Assembly (NCBI GenBank): GCA_010093485.1
Contig: MU001492.1
Coordinates: forward strand, 336,228 to 400,227
Direction: 5' to 3'
Length of the DNA stretch: 64,000 nt
Source: Karstenula rhodostoma CBS 690.94
Taxonomy: Eukaryota; Ascomycota; Dothideomycetes; Pleosporales; Didymosphaeriaceae
Under the pieces are notes generated by a model. It was not told where the DNA came from. It worked only from the letters and a program-made list of their open reading frames with translations, and did no database searches. Below, piece after piece: positions 11,271-21,074 of this stretch. Positions within the stretch are counted from its first letter, which is position 1; every line of letters starts with the position of its first letter. A program made the translations under genes and the position numbers.

Positions 11271-13063
11271 CTATTTTGGAACATGCACGAGAGTGGTGAC
11301 ACTCGTCCCATCTGCCAGCACACTCGTTTCTTCCTCAAGTCTATACCCTGTCCATTTCGGAATGAGCACAGTCCACACATACCAGTAGACAACTCCGAAC
11401 AAAAGGCTATTACCCCGTTAGTAGAGTTCTTGGAAGGTTCAAGATAACTTACATGCCAACACCAACGACTGCGTAGGTAGCATACCAAATGCCGCCAGTA
11501 GGCTTCTCTTTTGGTGGGAAGAAAGGTGCAGCTAATAGTGCCAGAGAAAGAATGATCCTGAATACAGGAGCTATTGTCCAAGCTCTGAATGGCCGCTTGA
11601 GATCTGGGCGTTTGCGTCGCAGATATAGGAGCCCAATGGAGAGCGCCAACGCGAATATTGTCCCTGGATAACCCTCCACTTCTAGAATGAACGAGTAGAC
11701 TTCACTAGACGGAGGTAGTGCAATTACCAACAGCGAAGGGATGTAATGGACTATGAGAGCACCCATGGGAGCATTGAAGGGCTTGGTAGATGCAAAAACT
11801 TTCGAAAAGGGGAGAAAGCCTTGTCGCGCGATCTCTTGATTCAAGCGAGCCTGGAAGACATTAGTAAACGGCGTGACTGTGAAGTGGTGGCTACACACCA
11901 ATGCGAACGTTACGACCATAACATTCCCGGCCCCTGAAAGCGCTACGGCAAGCGGGAGCACAGTTTTACCCCAGCTTGGACCGAAACTCTTCTCGAAGAA
12001 TAGCGCTGCAATGAGCTCCTTGCTCTCTCTGATCTCCTCGAGGGGAATAACCGTGAAATACGCGATGTTGACGAGCAGATACAGTATGCATGCAGTGACT
12101 AGCGATGTGATTGAAACCGACTTGAGTGTTCGGATCGGGTTCTTGACTTCATTCAGGACGTTGTTGATGTTTCCGAGTCCAGCGTACGAGTAGAAAACCT
12201 TGAAAAGCGAGGTAGCGATGATTCCCCAGTCCCAATTAGTGTCTTCCCAAAGCTGATCCCCAGTTGGAAAATGACTTTTCGTACCGTCGGCGTTGCGCTC
12301 CCGAAAAGCAACGACGAACAGTCCAGCAAGAACCATGAAGATGACCAACCCAACTTTAATCCAACCGAGAAAGTTCTGTATCCATATTCCTGTGCGAAGG
12401 AAACACCCGTGAACGATGGTGATTGCGGTAAGCAAGCCAACGGCAAGCGATTTTCGTCGAAAGTCTGTCGCTTCGATATCGAATGCGAAGAGGGTGTATT
12501 GCGCGAATATAATGCAGTTGCTTGCGGTGAAGCCCAGGAGTACCGCTTGTACAGCCACCAAGGTCGATGCAAGGAATCTTGGTTTGCGGTAGGTAAATTC
12601 GAGGTAGACTGCAAACATGAGTCATGTCGAACCAGCGGTGAAATGGTTGAACCACAATTGCGATTTCGTTTCTAGGAGACGTACCTTTTTCGCCGCCTGA
12701 GCGAGGCAGCATGCACCCATATTCCAGCGTAACCGCCAAGGAACACGCCGCAATGATGGCCCCCACAACCCACAGAGACAAACTGAGCCCAACGCTTCCA
12801 ACAGACTTGACAATGACGCCGGGTGTCGCAAAGATGCCACTGCCAATAACTCGAGAGATGACAATGATATAGGCACTTGGCCAGCTGATGGTTCGTCCTA
12901 GGGTGGAGGTTTCCGGTAGGACGTCGTCTTCGATAGCACGCGTTGCACCTTGTGCAATCGACCCGTATGATTCCTCATCGCTCTCGTTGAGCGTTTTCGA
13001 GCTCCCAGTAAATGAAGACGAACGTTCAAGCAAAGGGCGGTCTTCCTCCGCTTCCGTGGTCAT
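11271..13063 (-). CDS. High-affinity methionine permease-like (MUP1/LAT-type) amino-acid transporter
   Basis: Plasma-membrane amino-acid importer of the L-type/MUP1 branch of the APC superfamily. Four exons (13063-12685, 12608-11899, 11850-11453, 11406-11271) give 540 residues. The N-terminal tail is acidic and Ser-rich (a likely regulatory, ubiquitinated tail). The first helix carries VIGSGIFATPG, the APC substrate-site loop, and exon 1 joins exon 2 as SGGEK-VYLEFTYRKP, as in MUP1. The third intron (11851-11898) is 48 bp and has no in-frame stop; I call it an intron because it has GTGTGT, a TACTAAT-like branch site and CAG, and because removing it restores FAL-ARLNQE. About 12 helices are expected. 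Substrate specificity (methionine or other neutral amino acid) is inferred. Confidence 0.88.
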
Positions 13064-13711
13064 GGTGTTTGTGGGTTAACGTCCGGGAAACGCAAAGCAA
13101 TGTAGGAAAGCAATAAACACGGAGATGTAAAAAAGAAAAGCAGATTCCAAGGAATGTTGGACTGGTAGCTTCCTACCACGCCCATCGCCGTGTCTACACG
13201 CTCTACGTACATGTCGAGCGCACCGGGGAGAATTGTCAGCAGGTCGTCGCATCATCCGGAAGGCCTATGTCGCGGGTGTAGCATGGTGATGAGAGTAAGA
13301 CGTGTGGGTGTGGCTGATGGTGTTGATTGGCGCCCTGGAGGCCCGTGATACAGTGACCCGCAGCACGCCATTCTTAGCATCGTTGACGCGCATCGACAGC
13401 ATGTTTGTGTCACACTGACCCTGCCTTTCGCTTGTGGCGGATATGCTGGGCTCACTGGATTGATCTTACCCGAAACTAAGAACTTACTAGGCTCTCTGTT
13501 CAAACGAGAAACATGGAGGAGTCCAGGTTGGGTCACGTGACTTTACCCGCGCAGGTCTATTCGTTTCACCTCCCGCTATCCATGTCGCTCCTCCCTTGCA
13601 TGGAGGCCCACACTTGATGACGCCACATCCCGTCCATGCCAGGGGTGTTTTCTTGATAACCACCCAGGAGAATAACTTCACGATTTTGAATTGTATAAAC
13701 TGCTTGGGCAC

Positions 13712-13789
13712 GCGCTAAGTCCATTTCGGCTAGCCTCGCGCTAGTCCCGTTTCGGATAGCTTGGCGCTACGCCCTTTTTGGTTAGCCTG
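13712..13789. repeat. Three 26-bp degenerate tandem repeats
   Basis: Three consecutive units, 13712-13737, 13738-13763 and 13764-13789, each beginning GCGCTA and containing TTTCGG/TTTTGG followed by TAGCYT. Units differ from one another at several positions. The function is unknown; it could be a minisatellite or a degenerate element terminus. Confidence 0.7.
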
Positions 13790-13855
13790 CGCACAGACGC
13801 TGGGCAAGCCTTAGCCGCTTTTTTGGTCCCCCTTTGTTCGTGCATTGGCAAAGCA

Positions 13856-13922
13856 CAACGCACCTTTTTGTCCCCCCTACTTTATTGAGTTACCCTACCT
13901 CATAGTGAATCTCTACAATACA
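13856..13922 (+). repeat. Dispersed repeat family C, copy 1
   Basis: About 67 bp aligning with 39360-39426 in the same orientation. Shared blocks are CGCRCCTTTTTGTCCCCC and ACCCYRCCTCAT. It is probably a relic of a repetitive element. Confidence 0.6.
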
Positions 13923-14242
13923 ATATAAACTGCTTTGCTGTGTAACGCCTGTCCAGTGGAAACGCCAGTGTCCACCACAAAGGAGCGATAGGCCTTCTTC
14001 TTCTGCAAGCTGACCAATACGCACCATGTGAATGGCCCCTCCCGAGGCTTTTATGAATACTATGTACCACCTCCAAGGCAGGATTAAGCGAGTGAATTGA
14101 GATCCGGGGTAAGTGGGGCCGCATCGACCCACCAGTTTACATCATGCGACAGGTGCGGGGAAGCTCAGCTACAGCTCTTTAAAGCCTCTCACATGTCGCA
14201 TGTCCTCGCGATACAAACCCTTTCCTCCCTTCCATCACCACA

Positions 14243-15413
14243 ATGGCTTCCGGGTGGTTTGGAAAAGACAACGCGCCTTCGCGCCCGCCCGACGTGCAAA
14301 TCCAAATCGCGGATCGCGAACCAAATAGATTCTACTTGCCTAGCTCCAACAAGAGCACGCTACCGCACGCGCCGTCAGCGGGTCCGGTGGATCGTACACA
14401 CTCGATAAGCCATGTGCAGAATGCCTCTCTTTTCGATGTCGGCATCTTGAGAGATACGCTGGCACCGAGTTTGGGACTCCATTCGGGACTAGCCATCATT
14501 GCATGGGGTGCTGCGAACTACACAGGACGCGTCGAAGCAAAAGACTGGCTGTGGCCTAGCGGGCAGGTCGTCAATGCTTGGTGGTCTGCTGTCGGCCGTC
14601 GCTTGTACCAGGGACTCACATTGTCGCAAGCTCTGAATCGACTCTCGTGGCATGAGCGACTCGTGTTGACTGGTGTCACTCTATGGGGCGGCAGGCTATT
14701 CTACCGCATCGCACGTCGGTCGATCCAACGAGGGGAAGACGATCCTAGATATGCCCAAGTCAAGCGAGACCAAGACTTCTGGGTCAAATCGCTTTTCACC
14801 ACGTTCCTACCCGAGGCCTTCTTCCAGATGCTCATTTCCCTACCATTCACTGCGCCTTTCCGACACGAAGGAGCTGTCTTGATGGGCTACCACCCCATTG
14901 TGCAGATGGCTGCCGTGGGCCTTTTCTCTACTGGCTTCGCTTTGGAGACTTTGGGCGATTACCAGCTCGACCAGTACAAGGCTGAAGGTGGTACTGGTAT
15001 CTTGAAGGAGGGCGTATGGAGCATCGTGCGCCACCCGAAGTGAGTCGCGTCTACCGACCTCTCTAGCAATCACCAACTTACTTTCCAGCTACCTCGGCGA
15101 TGCTTTCGTCCATCTTTCCTTCATCGTCCTCCTGTACGGCTCCGACATGCTTGCCCCTGTCGAGCTGCTAGGCCCGCTCGCGAACTACGTTTTCCTGCGT
15201 TACTTTGGCGGCGACGCTCAAAAGGAGACCTACCAAACGCGCCGCTACTCCGAATCGCACCCTGCCAAATTCGCTGAGCTGCAGAAATTCCGCGAAGAGA
15301 AGAATGCGTTTTGGCCACAGACAAAGGAGCTTACCAACAAGTGGCTTTGGACTGTCGTTGGAGTCGGAGCTGCTACCGTAGCGGTGGAAGAGTTCCTCAG
15401 GACCTTCCACTAG
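14243..15413 (+). CDS. DUF1295 / steroid 5-alpha-reductase-like membrane protein
   Basis: Two exons (14243-15039 and 15089-15413) give 373 residues. The C-terminal half is the DUF1295 (isoprenylcysteine methyltransferase/3-oxo-5-alpha-steroid 4-dehydrogenase-like) domain. It has several hydrophobic helices and the conserved GVWSIVRHPNYLGD motif, whose Asn codon is split by the intron; this fixes the splice. The N-terminal 60 residues are polar and low in order. The family binds NADPH or S-adenosylmethionine-like cofactors in membranes, but the substrate of this fungal branch is not known to me. It lies between an amino-acid permease and a GST and shares no obvious pathway with them. Confidence 0.85.
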
Positions 15414-15578
15414 ATTGACCTGGGATGGATGGTACTGTTGCTATGTAGCTTCGAAGGCGCATGAACATGAGTCTCCCTTCTCAATTATCTCTCTTATGTG
15501 CACATTGTGTAGATCTCGATAAGCGAATTGAGTCAAAGTTGAATATGAATCATACATATATGTCACACTCTACTCTTG

Positions 15579-15657
15579 CGGTTTTCTGATTGTTGACTCG
15601 AACTACAAAGTAGTGTCCCGTAAAGTGATAGACAAACATGGACTGACTGCCGTCCAA
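15579..15657 (+). repeat. Dispersed repeat family B, copy 2
   Basis: Partner of 4235-4318: begins GGTTTTCTGATTGTTGAC, then GTGATAGACAAA and GACTGCCG. It lies in the 3' flank of the DUF1295 gene. No coding potential. Confidence 0.65.
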
Positions 15658-16108
15658 ACGTGAGCTCTACTCTTGCTTGAGCAAGAGCATTAACAGCCCT
15701 GTACCATACAAGCCTTATCGCAACGCACAGCGAACCGCCGCACCACTGCACCACCAGCACAATCTGTTTCAGACATTCGCCGTTCATATTTGTCAGCACT
15801 GGCAGAATCGATGTGCGCAGGGATGTCCTGTGGATATGGCTGCAACCTAGCTCAGCGCGTGGGACAATGTATTGAACCGTCATGGACGGGAAGCAGCTAG
15901 AACGGTATCTGGGCTTTCGTAACCTGCGGAACTAATCCCGCGCAATGGGGCGGAATCTCCGTGGTCCTGACAAACAAAAGTAGAGATTTGCTGATCTTTG
16001 CGCCTCAAACTGGTATGTATGTATCGGAATCTCCGCGGTCTCTTTGAGATCTGTACTCAATGCCACGGAAGAAAAGGCCTTTCGCAACGTGTTCTAGATG
16101 GCTTTGGC

Positions 16109-16174
16109 ATTTGTAAACATCCCCACAAGGATATGACACGGATTTGTAAACATCCCCACAAGGATATGACACGG
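16109..16174. repeat. Perfect 33-bp tandem duplication
   Basis: Two identical, abutting 33-bp units (16109-16141, 16142-16174) beginning ATTTGTAAACATCCCC and ending GATATGACACGG. They lie about 180 bp upstream of the GST start codon, so they could duplicate an upstream regulatory site. Identity of the two units means the duplication is recent. Confidence 0.9.
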
Positions 16175-16355
16175 TCGCACTTTCCAACTCGCTAGCTGGA
16201 GTTTAGTGGGGCGCTAGCTACAACGAGCTCACAGGCACGTGACACGACTCCCATACAAATAGGACGTTCTCACACCATGTTAACGCTGCAGAACCCATTG
16301 CACTCACTCTCCTCTAAATCCCACCTCAAATACCCTTTCAGACCCATTCACCAAC

Positions 16356-17009
16356 ATGTCTACCCCCAAGATCCACTTCTACGGCCTCGTAGGCGCCTGC
16401 TCCGTGGCCCCGCACATCCTCCTCCACGAATCCGGCCTCGACTTCACCAAAACAATCTACAAAAAGGAAGACCTGGCGAAGATTGGCGGCTACCCCGAGG
16501 AACTAAAGAAACTCAACCCCAAAGCCAAGGTGCCCGTCGCCACCTTCGACAACGAGGTCGTCACCGAGAACCCCGCCATCTTCACCTACATCTCGCTGCT
16601 CGCGCCGTCGAAGCACCTCTTTGGCAAGACGCCCCTCGAGACCGTCCGCGTGTACGAATGGCTCAACTACCTCTCCGGCACGCTGCACACCCAGGCCTAC
16701 GGCATGTTTTACGCCCCCCAACGCTTCGTGGATGTCGAGGATGGGAGCTTGAATGAGCATGTGCTGGCTAGGGCGAAGACGCTGATCCAGGGTATCTACA
16801 AGTACATTGATGGGAAGTTGGAGGGGAAGAAGTGGGCGGTTGGCGACGACTTCACGGCCGCGGATGCGTATTTGTATATTTTCTATCGGTGGGGCGTGGC
16901 GCCGGCGCAGTTTGATATGGAGGAGTATCCGAACTATACGCGTCTTGCTAAGGCGGTTGCGGCGAGGCCGTCTACGCTGGCGGTGCTGAAGGCGGAGGGG
17001 CTGAACTAG
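16356..17009 (+). CDS. Glutathione S-transferase (bacterial beta-class-like)
   Basis: Cytosolic GST of 217 residues in one exon, expected to conjugate glutathione to electrophiles. The N-terminal thioredoxin-like domain begins KIHFYGLVGACSVAPHILL. The GACS-x-A-P-H segment resembles the bacterial beta-class GACSLA-x-H active-site loop, in which a Cys/Ser contacts glutathione. AKVPVATFD with the cis-Pro and TENPAIFTYI (Glu/Asn glutathione contact) follow. The C-terminal helical domain has WAVGDDFTAADAYLYIF, the N-capping box and D of GST folds. There is no intron, although most neighbours have several. The length is normal for the family. Confidence 0.9.
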   Translation: MSTPKIHFYGLVGACSVAPHILLHESGLDFTKTIYKKEDLAKIGGYPEELKKLNPKAKVPVATFDNEVVTENPAIFTYISLLAPSKHLFGKTPLETVRVYEWLNYLSGTLHTQAYGMFYAPQRFVDVEDGSLNEHVLARAKTLIQGIYKYIDGKLEGKKWAVGDDFTAADAYLYIFYRWGVAPAQFDMEEYPNYTRLAKAVAARPSTLAVLKAEGLN

Positions 17010-17253
17010 GGCGCCGTCGGATTGTTAAGGCGAGGATACCACGATGACTAGATAGAAAATTTACGATCATATGGCATGGAAAGCAGATGCCTTCTCTTAC
17101 CTTGTTGGGCTGACTTCCTTGTTTTTACAGTCGAGCGAAATCTCTCACTATGAGCTTTTGTCGCTGAATCTCACTGCCCTCCTGCACCGCGGGAGTCATA
17201 CCCATGGGGCTTTAAAAGGTCTACATACTAAGCCGTTCAATCTTCTGTACACA

Positions 17254-17397
17254 AACCTGCTCCCTCAGCTCATCTCCCGACAGCACAACCAGGTATGCAT
17301 CTCGGTATGGGTTCCACCATTGATGAACCTGCCCCCTCAACTCGTCTCCCGGCAGCACAACCAGGCATACATCTCGGTATGGGTTCCACTATGGATG
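17254..17397 (+). repeat. 72-bp tandem duplication at the start of a gene
   Basis: Two units, 17254-17325 and 17326-17397, with about 10 mismatches. Both contain CATCTCGGTATGGGTTCCAC. Since 72 is a multiple of three and no stop intervenes, the ATGGGTTCCAC start region is present twice in frame (17307 and 17379), with a further ATG at 17295. Confidence 0.9.
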
Positions 17398-18547
17398 TGA
17401 GTATATCCCTAATTCAATTGCGAAAGGCCAGTGAGCTCAGCGTTAACGCGATCTACGTAGCCACCCATACTACTGCAAAGCTTTACAGAGGTCACCCAAT
17501 GGGCAAGACAAGACTTCCCCAAAGACTTCGAAGCTCTTCCGGATGTTGCAGGTCTTACTTTCCAACCCCTGGTCGGACACCTCATACAAGGAGCTATTCT
17601 CAAGAAATTTCAAAATCCCTCTTCGCACATGCTGCGTGTTGGCGTGAACGGGAAAATCTCGCCGCGCCACGGTGTCATGGGCGTATTTGCCTACATAGAT
17701 AATGCAAAGACCGACTCAGGCGAACAGTATCTCGCAATCCGATACATTTGCAAAGAGGATAACTACACCATCATCAGCGCCAGCAGTATTGTCTGGGAAG
17801 AGCCGTTCTCCAAGATGGCCGCCTTTCCCTCATATGGTGAGCACATCAAAGCACTCATCTGTTGGTACTTCCTTGCGATGGGATACCTGGACAAGATCGA
17901 CCACTACGACAGTTTCACATCCAACTTCAAGGCGGCTTGCGCGAGGATGAGGACCAAATCCAACACAAGTGGGATGCCGAAGAAGCAGAAGTCTGCGCTG
18001 CCCCCGGTACGCAAAGGTGCTTCAAAATCGGCCAAGCTTCCCAAGCCTCTCGAGCAGAAGGTTGAGGGACACAAGAAGACTACTGACCTTCGAGGTACGT
18101 GTTTGGTACTTTCTCAAACGTACGATATCCACATGCTAACGAGCAGCCTCTGCATATTCCCCAGAAGCGCGAGACGAGTCCAGCACGCCGGAGTCACCGG
18201 TATCCAGGCTCAAGCGGATTCGACGTGAGGAGGACGAGGTCTGGGACCAAGTTGAGGAGAACAACAAGCACTTGAAGATTGAGAACGGGGAGCTCCAGGT
18301 CAAGAATGAGCAACAGGCGGGGGAGATTGACAGGCTCAGGCAAGAGTTGGCTGACGAGAAACACGCGCGTACTGTTGCGGAGCAGCGGGTGATTCAAGAG
18401 ATGGCTAGAGCCGAGCAAGCTGATCAAACGACAGCAGTCTATAAGACCCAGATTGAGACGGAGAAGGCGTCTACGGTGCAAGCTCTGGGGGAGAAGGCGT
18501 GGTTGGAAATCCGGTTGCGAGCGCTCGAGTCGGGCCAAAGGCCCTAA
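17379..18547 (+). CDS. Unknown protein with C-terminal coiled coil (tandem paralogue 1)
   Basis: I do not recognise the family. Three exons (17379-17396, 17461-18094, 18147-18547) give 350 residues. The N-terminal part has a hydrophobic/aromatic pattern (LLQSFTEVTQWARQDFPKDF then LPDVAGLTF) that matches the next gene (19058) at the same place. A second shared block lies around ALICWYFLAMGYLD...FTSNFKAACARM. A basic Lys/Pro linker (about 175-215) leads to a Glu/Lys/Gln-rich coiled coil (about 245-345). Both genes carry a phase-1 intron just before the coiled-coil half. The chosen start aligns with the start of the paralogue; in-frame ATGs at 17295 and 17307 would add 28 or 24 residues. Confidence 0.65.
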
Positions 18548-18979
18548 AGTGCCATGAGGACGCATCGAAAGGTCTGAAGCTCTCAGATGCGCCGGTGAGC
18601 AAGGCGAGCTCAGGAGAACACACTAATGCGGTCGGTTGAAAAGCGAGCGACTGATGCGGCTATTGAAAGACAAGATATGCTTTCCGATGGCCAAGAAACA
18701 CACCTGTACTATCACACACTCCTGTACTATCATGTATTTCCCCCAAAGTACTGAATAATACCATCGATTCCAGATTCCCTCGGCCAATCACAGCTCCACT
18801 CGGTTGCCCTCATCTCCACCTCATCACGTGCAGCTCCTTCGCTATTAGGAAGTGCTCCGTTTGCACAACACAAACAGTCTTCGCGTCCGCTTCTCACCTC
18901 GCCGTGTCAACAACACACTCGCGCGACTCGCTGCTTTCAGGACACAGCTTTCGGCACGTCGCGTTTGAGGGTTGGCCAG

Positions 18980-19043
18980 GTAATCCATGCTCTGAGCCCT
19001 CGAAAACGCTCACCTCTTGACGTGCGCTAACAAATTGAAGCAG
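18980..19043 (+). other. Probable 5' UTR intron of the 19058 gene
   Basis: GTAATC donor, GCTAACA branch site and TTGAAGCAG acceptor, ending 14 bp before the ATG. The size (64 bp) matches coding introns of this genome. No transcript evidence is available. Confidence 0.5.
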
Positions 19044-19057
19044 TAAGACCATCCGCT

Positions 19058-20382
19058 ATGGCCGATGAGTGGTCACCGTTCAAAATGTGGTCGTTGACCG
19101 CGGTCCGAGACTGGGCGAGCGCGAATTTCCCAGACGCCTTCGCGGCGCTGCCTGGGATCGATGACGTTGAGTTCGTGGAATTGGACGACGATATGATGGA
19201 CATTTCTCCATTCCGGCTCCCTACAAACACGCCGAAGAAGCTTCTCTGTATCGGCATCTGGGACGGGTTCCCATGTGACCCCCAGGATCGTGTCTTCGCT
19301 TTCCCCCACGGTCCCAATCACAGCCAGGTGGGTTACATCCGAGAAGATTCCCACGTCACGCCAAAGCGCTACAGGAGGCTTGGACAGGCCGAAATGAAGA
19401 AAGTGGACGTAGAGGAACCGCTTTGTTACATTGCCGATGGAACGGAGCGCGCAACGTTGACAAGACTGGGCACTCTGGTCTTGTTCTACTTCGTCGCCGC
19501 GGGGCACATTCTCCAGTTTAGAGGTGACGAATCGTTCACGAGAGAGTTCGAAAAAGCCTGTCTGTACATCGAGCATGGATGGCCGAAGACAGAGGGTCTG
19601 CTGCCGGGGCTGGACCAACCGTCTTCACAATCTCAGATCTACTCGGCTGATGCTGGGAGTGACCACGATCTCCCCGAAACCGAATCGGTTCTCGCAAAAC
19701 TGGAAGAACTAGGCGAGTTTAGGTCCGACGATGCCATGGGCGCTTCTTCAGGTGAGTATCTCTACTTGTACATCCTTCACAACACTCACCAACCGACTGC
19801 ACCTCAGACATCGCCAGTTCCCCCGTGCGACCCAGAGTCCGAGCCCGGCCGCAGGAACCCAAGACATCCCCACTCCCCAATCGATCCAGCGTTGAAGAAA
19901 TGCTACAGAACATCAACGTAGCCTATACGCGACTGGAGAAGAACAACAAGCGGCTCAAACTCAGCATGACCGAGGCCCGAGAAAAAGACACGCAACTCAT
20001 CGCCGCGCTCCAAACCGAGAACATCAAGTTCAAGACCAGGGTCAAGGATCTCGAGTCCAGATGCGAGGCGCCCGACACGAGGACCTCCCCCGCAAGCCCA
20101 CTCGCGGAACACGATACATCGCCGAAGCAGACTGCGTCGGACAGCGAGGAAACCGAGCGCAGGGTGGCTAGGCTACACAATGTCCTCAAGCGGCGCTTTG
20201 CAAAAGCACAAGACGACGTAGACCAAGCGGGGCAGAGGGCAAGGACCACGTTCGAAGCTATGGAAGCGCCCAACAGCAAGGAGAATGTACTTCGTGAGAA
20301 ACTCCGGGAGCAGGTAGCACGTGCGGATGCGGCTGAGAAGAAGCTGGCGGAGATCAAGACTTATTTTGCACAGCAAGGTTAG
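19058..20382 (+). CDS. Unknown protein with C-terminal coiled coil (tandem paralogue 2)
   Basis: Two exons (19058-19751, 19808-20382), 422 residues, family not recognised. The N-terminus (KMWSLTAVRDWASANFPDAF, then LPGIDDVEF) is clearly related to the gene at 17379, as is the segment TLVLFYFVAAGHILQFRGDE...FTREFEKACLYI. The middle is acidic (EFVELDDDMMDIS). A Pro/Arg-rich linker follows the phase-1 intron, then a long heptad-like Leu/Lys/Glu coiled coil (about 265-415) with a basic middle. No catalytic motif, signal peptide or membrane helix is seen. The two genes are probably a diverged tandem duplication; the function is unknown. Confidence 0.72.
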
Positions 20383-21074
20383 GGGCGGCTGGTTTGCGAG
20401 ATCTCGAAATTGCACTTGCGGAACGGTTAGGGCGCGTTTGGCGAATCGGGTTGGTTATTGGATAGCGAGGTTAGAGGGCGGTGGAGGAAAATTGGTCAAG
20501 TGCGCGGTCGGGTTTCTTGTGCCGTCTGTGCTAATATGAGTGCTGATGCGTAGACCTGGAGGATAGATTGTTGCGAGTGAGGATTTCCTGGGTTGTTGTT
20601 CAATGAGCTTTCCGGGATGTATGGGGCTGCGGAGTGTCATATCCCCTGAACGAAACCTCTGTAAGAATGACCTTTCATCTTGTTTACAGAGGTTTCGTTC
20701 ATCTGACGTCTAACATGTCGAGATAGATCCTGCAGATGTAGCCTGCGAAGAGCTGTGGCATCCATTCTCATCTTAGGGTCCGAGAGCTGGCAGACCGATA
20801 GCGGATGGTTCTTGGGTAGTGTTCTAGCTGTAGGTGATTAGAAACGCATCACGATGAGGGTTGGATGAAGCTGTTTACAGGATATGTAGCTTCGGTTTCG
20901 GCATCAGCGTACGGAGCGTTACACCACACATACGCTGCCAGCAGTCATCATCGGTCCATCTTCAGCTCCAGGCGCACGGACGCAACTTGAACAACAAACA
21001 GAGCTGGCCAAAGACGTTCACACATCAGTCGAAGGCGATCGAGCTAGAACCGCCAAATTGCATCCAGTCCCTCA
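20383..21074. other. Convergent intergenic region with inverted repeat
   Basis: About 690 bp between the 3' ends of paralogue 2 and the minus-strand succinyl-CoA ligase-like gene. Apart from the perfect inverted repeat (20647-20701), nothing coding is recognised. Confidence 0.5.
20647..20701. repeat. Perfect 18-bp inverted repeat with 19-nt loop
   Basis: Arms 20647-20664 (TGAACGAAACCTCTGTAA) and 20684-20701 (its exact reverse complement) can form an 18-bp stem. It lies between two convergent genes. It is not followed by a T-run. Candidates are a small MITE-like relic, a hairpin RNA or a 3'-end signal. Confidence 0.85.

Larger units (their letters stand above)
13064..14242. other. Intergenic region with tandem and dispersed repeats
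   Basis: About 1.2 kb between the divergent permease and DUF1295 genes. It carries a 3-copy 26-bp tandem repeat (13712-13789) and a dispersed repeat (13856-13922). The sequences ATTGTATAAACTGCTTGGG (about 13690) and AATATAAACTGCTTTGC (about 13922) also flank this part as a short direct repeat. No coding exon was seen. Confidence 0.5.
15414..16355. other. Intergenic region with repeats upstream of GST
   Basis: About 940 bp. It contains repeat family B copy 2 (15579-15657), two GGAATCTCCGYGGTC segments (about 15950 and 16025) and a perfect 33-bp tandem duplication (16109-16174). The last about 180 bp should be the GST promoter, with CACGTGAC at about 16236. Confidence 0.5.

Noticed and set aside
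9684..15413. Secondary-metabolite cluster around the CmcJ/NvfI-type oxidoreductase, permease and DUF1295 gene
   Set aside because: No polyketide synthase, NRPS, terpene cyclase or pathway regulator is nearby; the permease is an ordinary amino-acid type.
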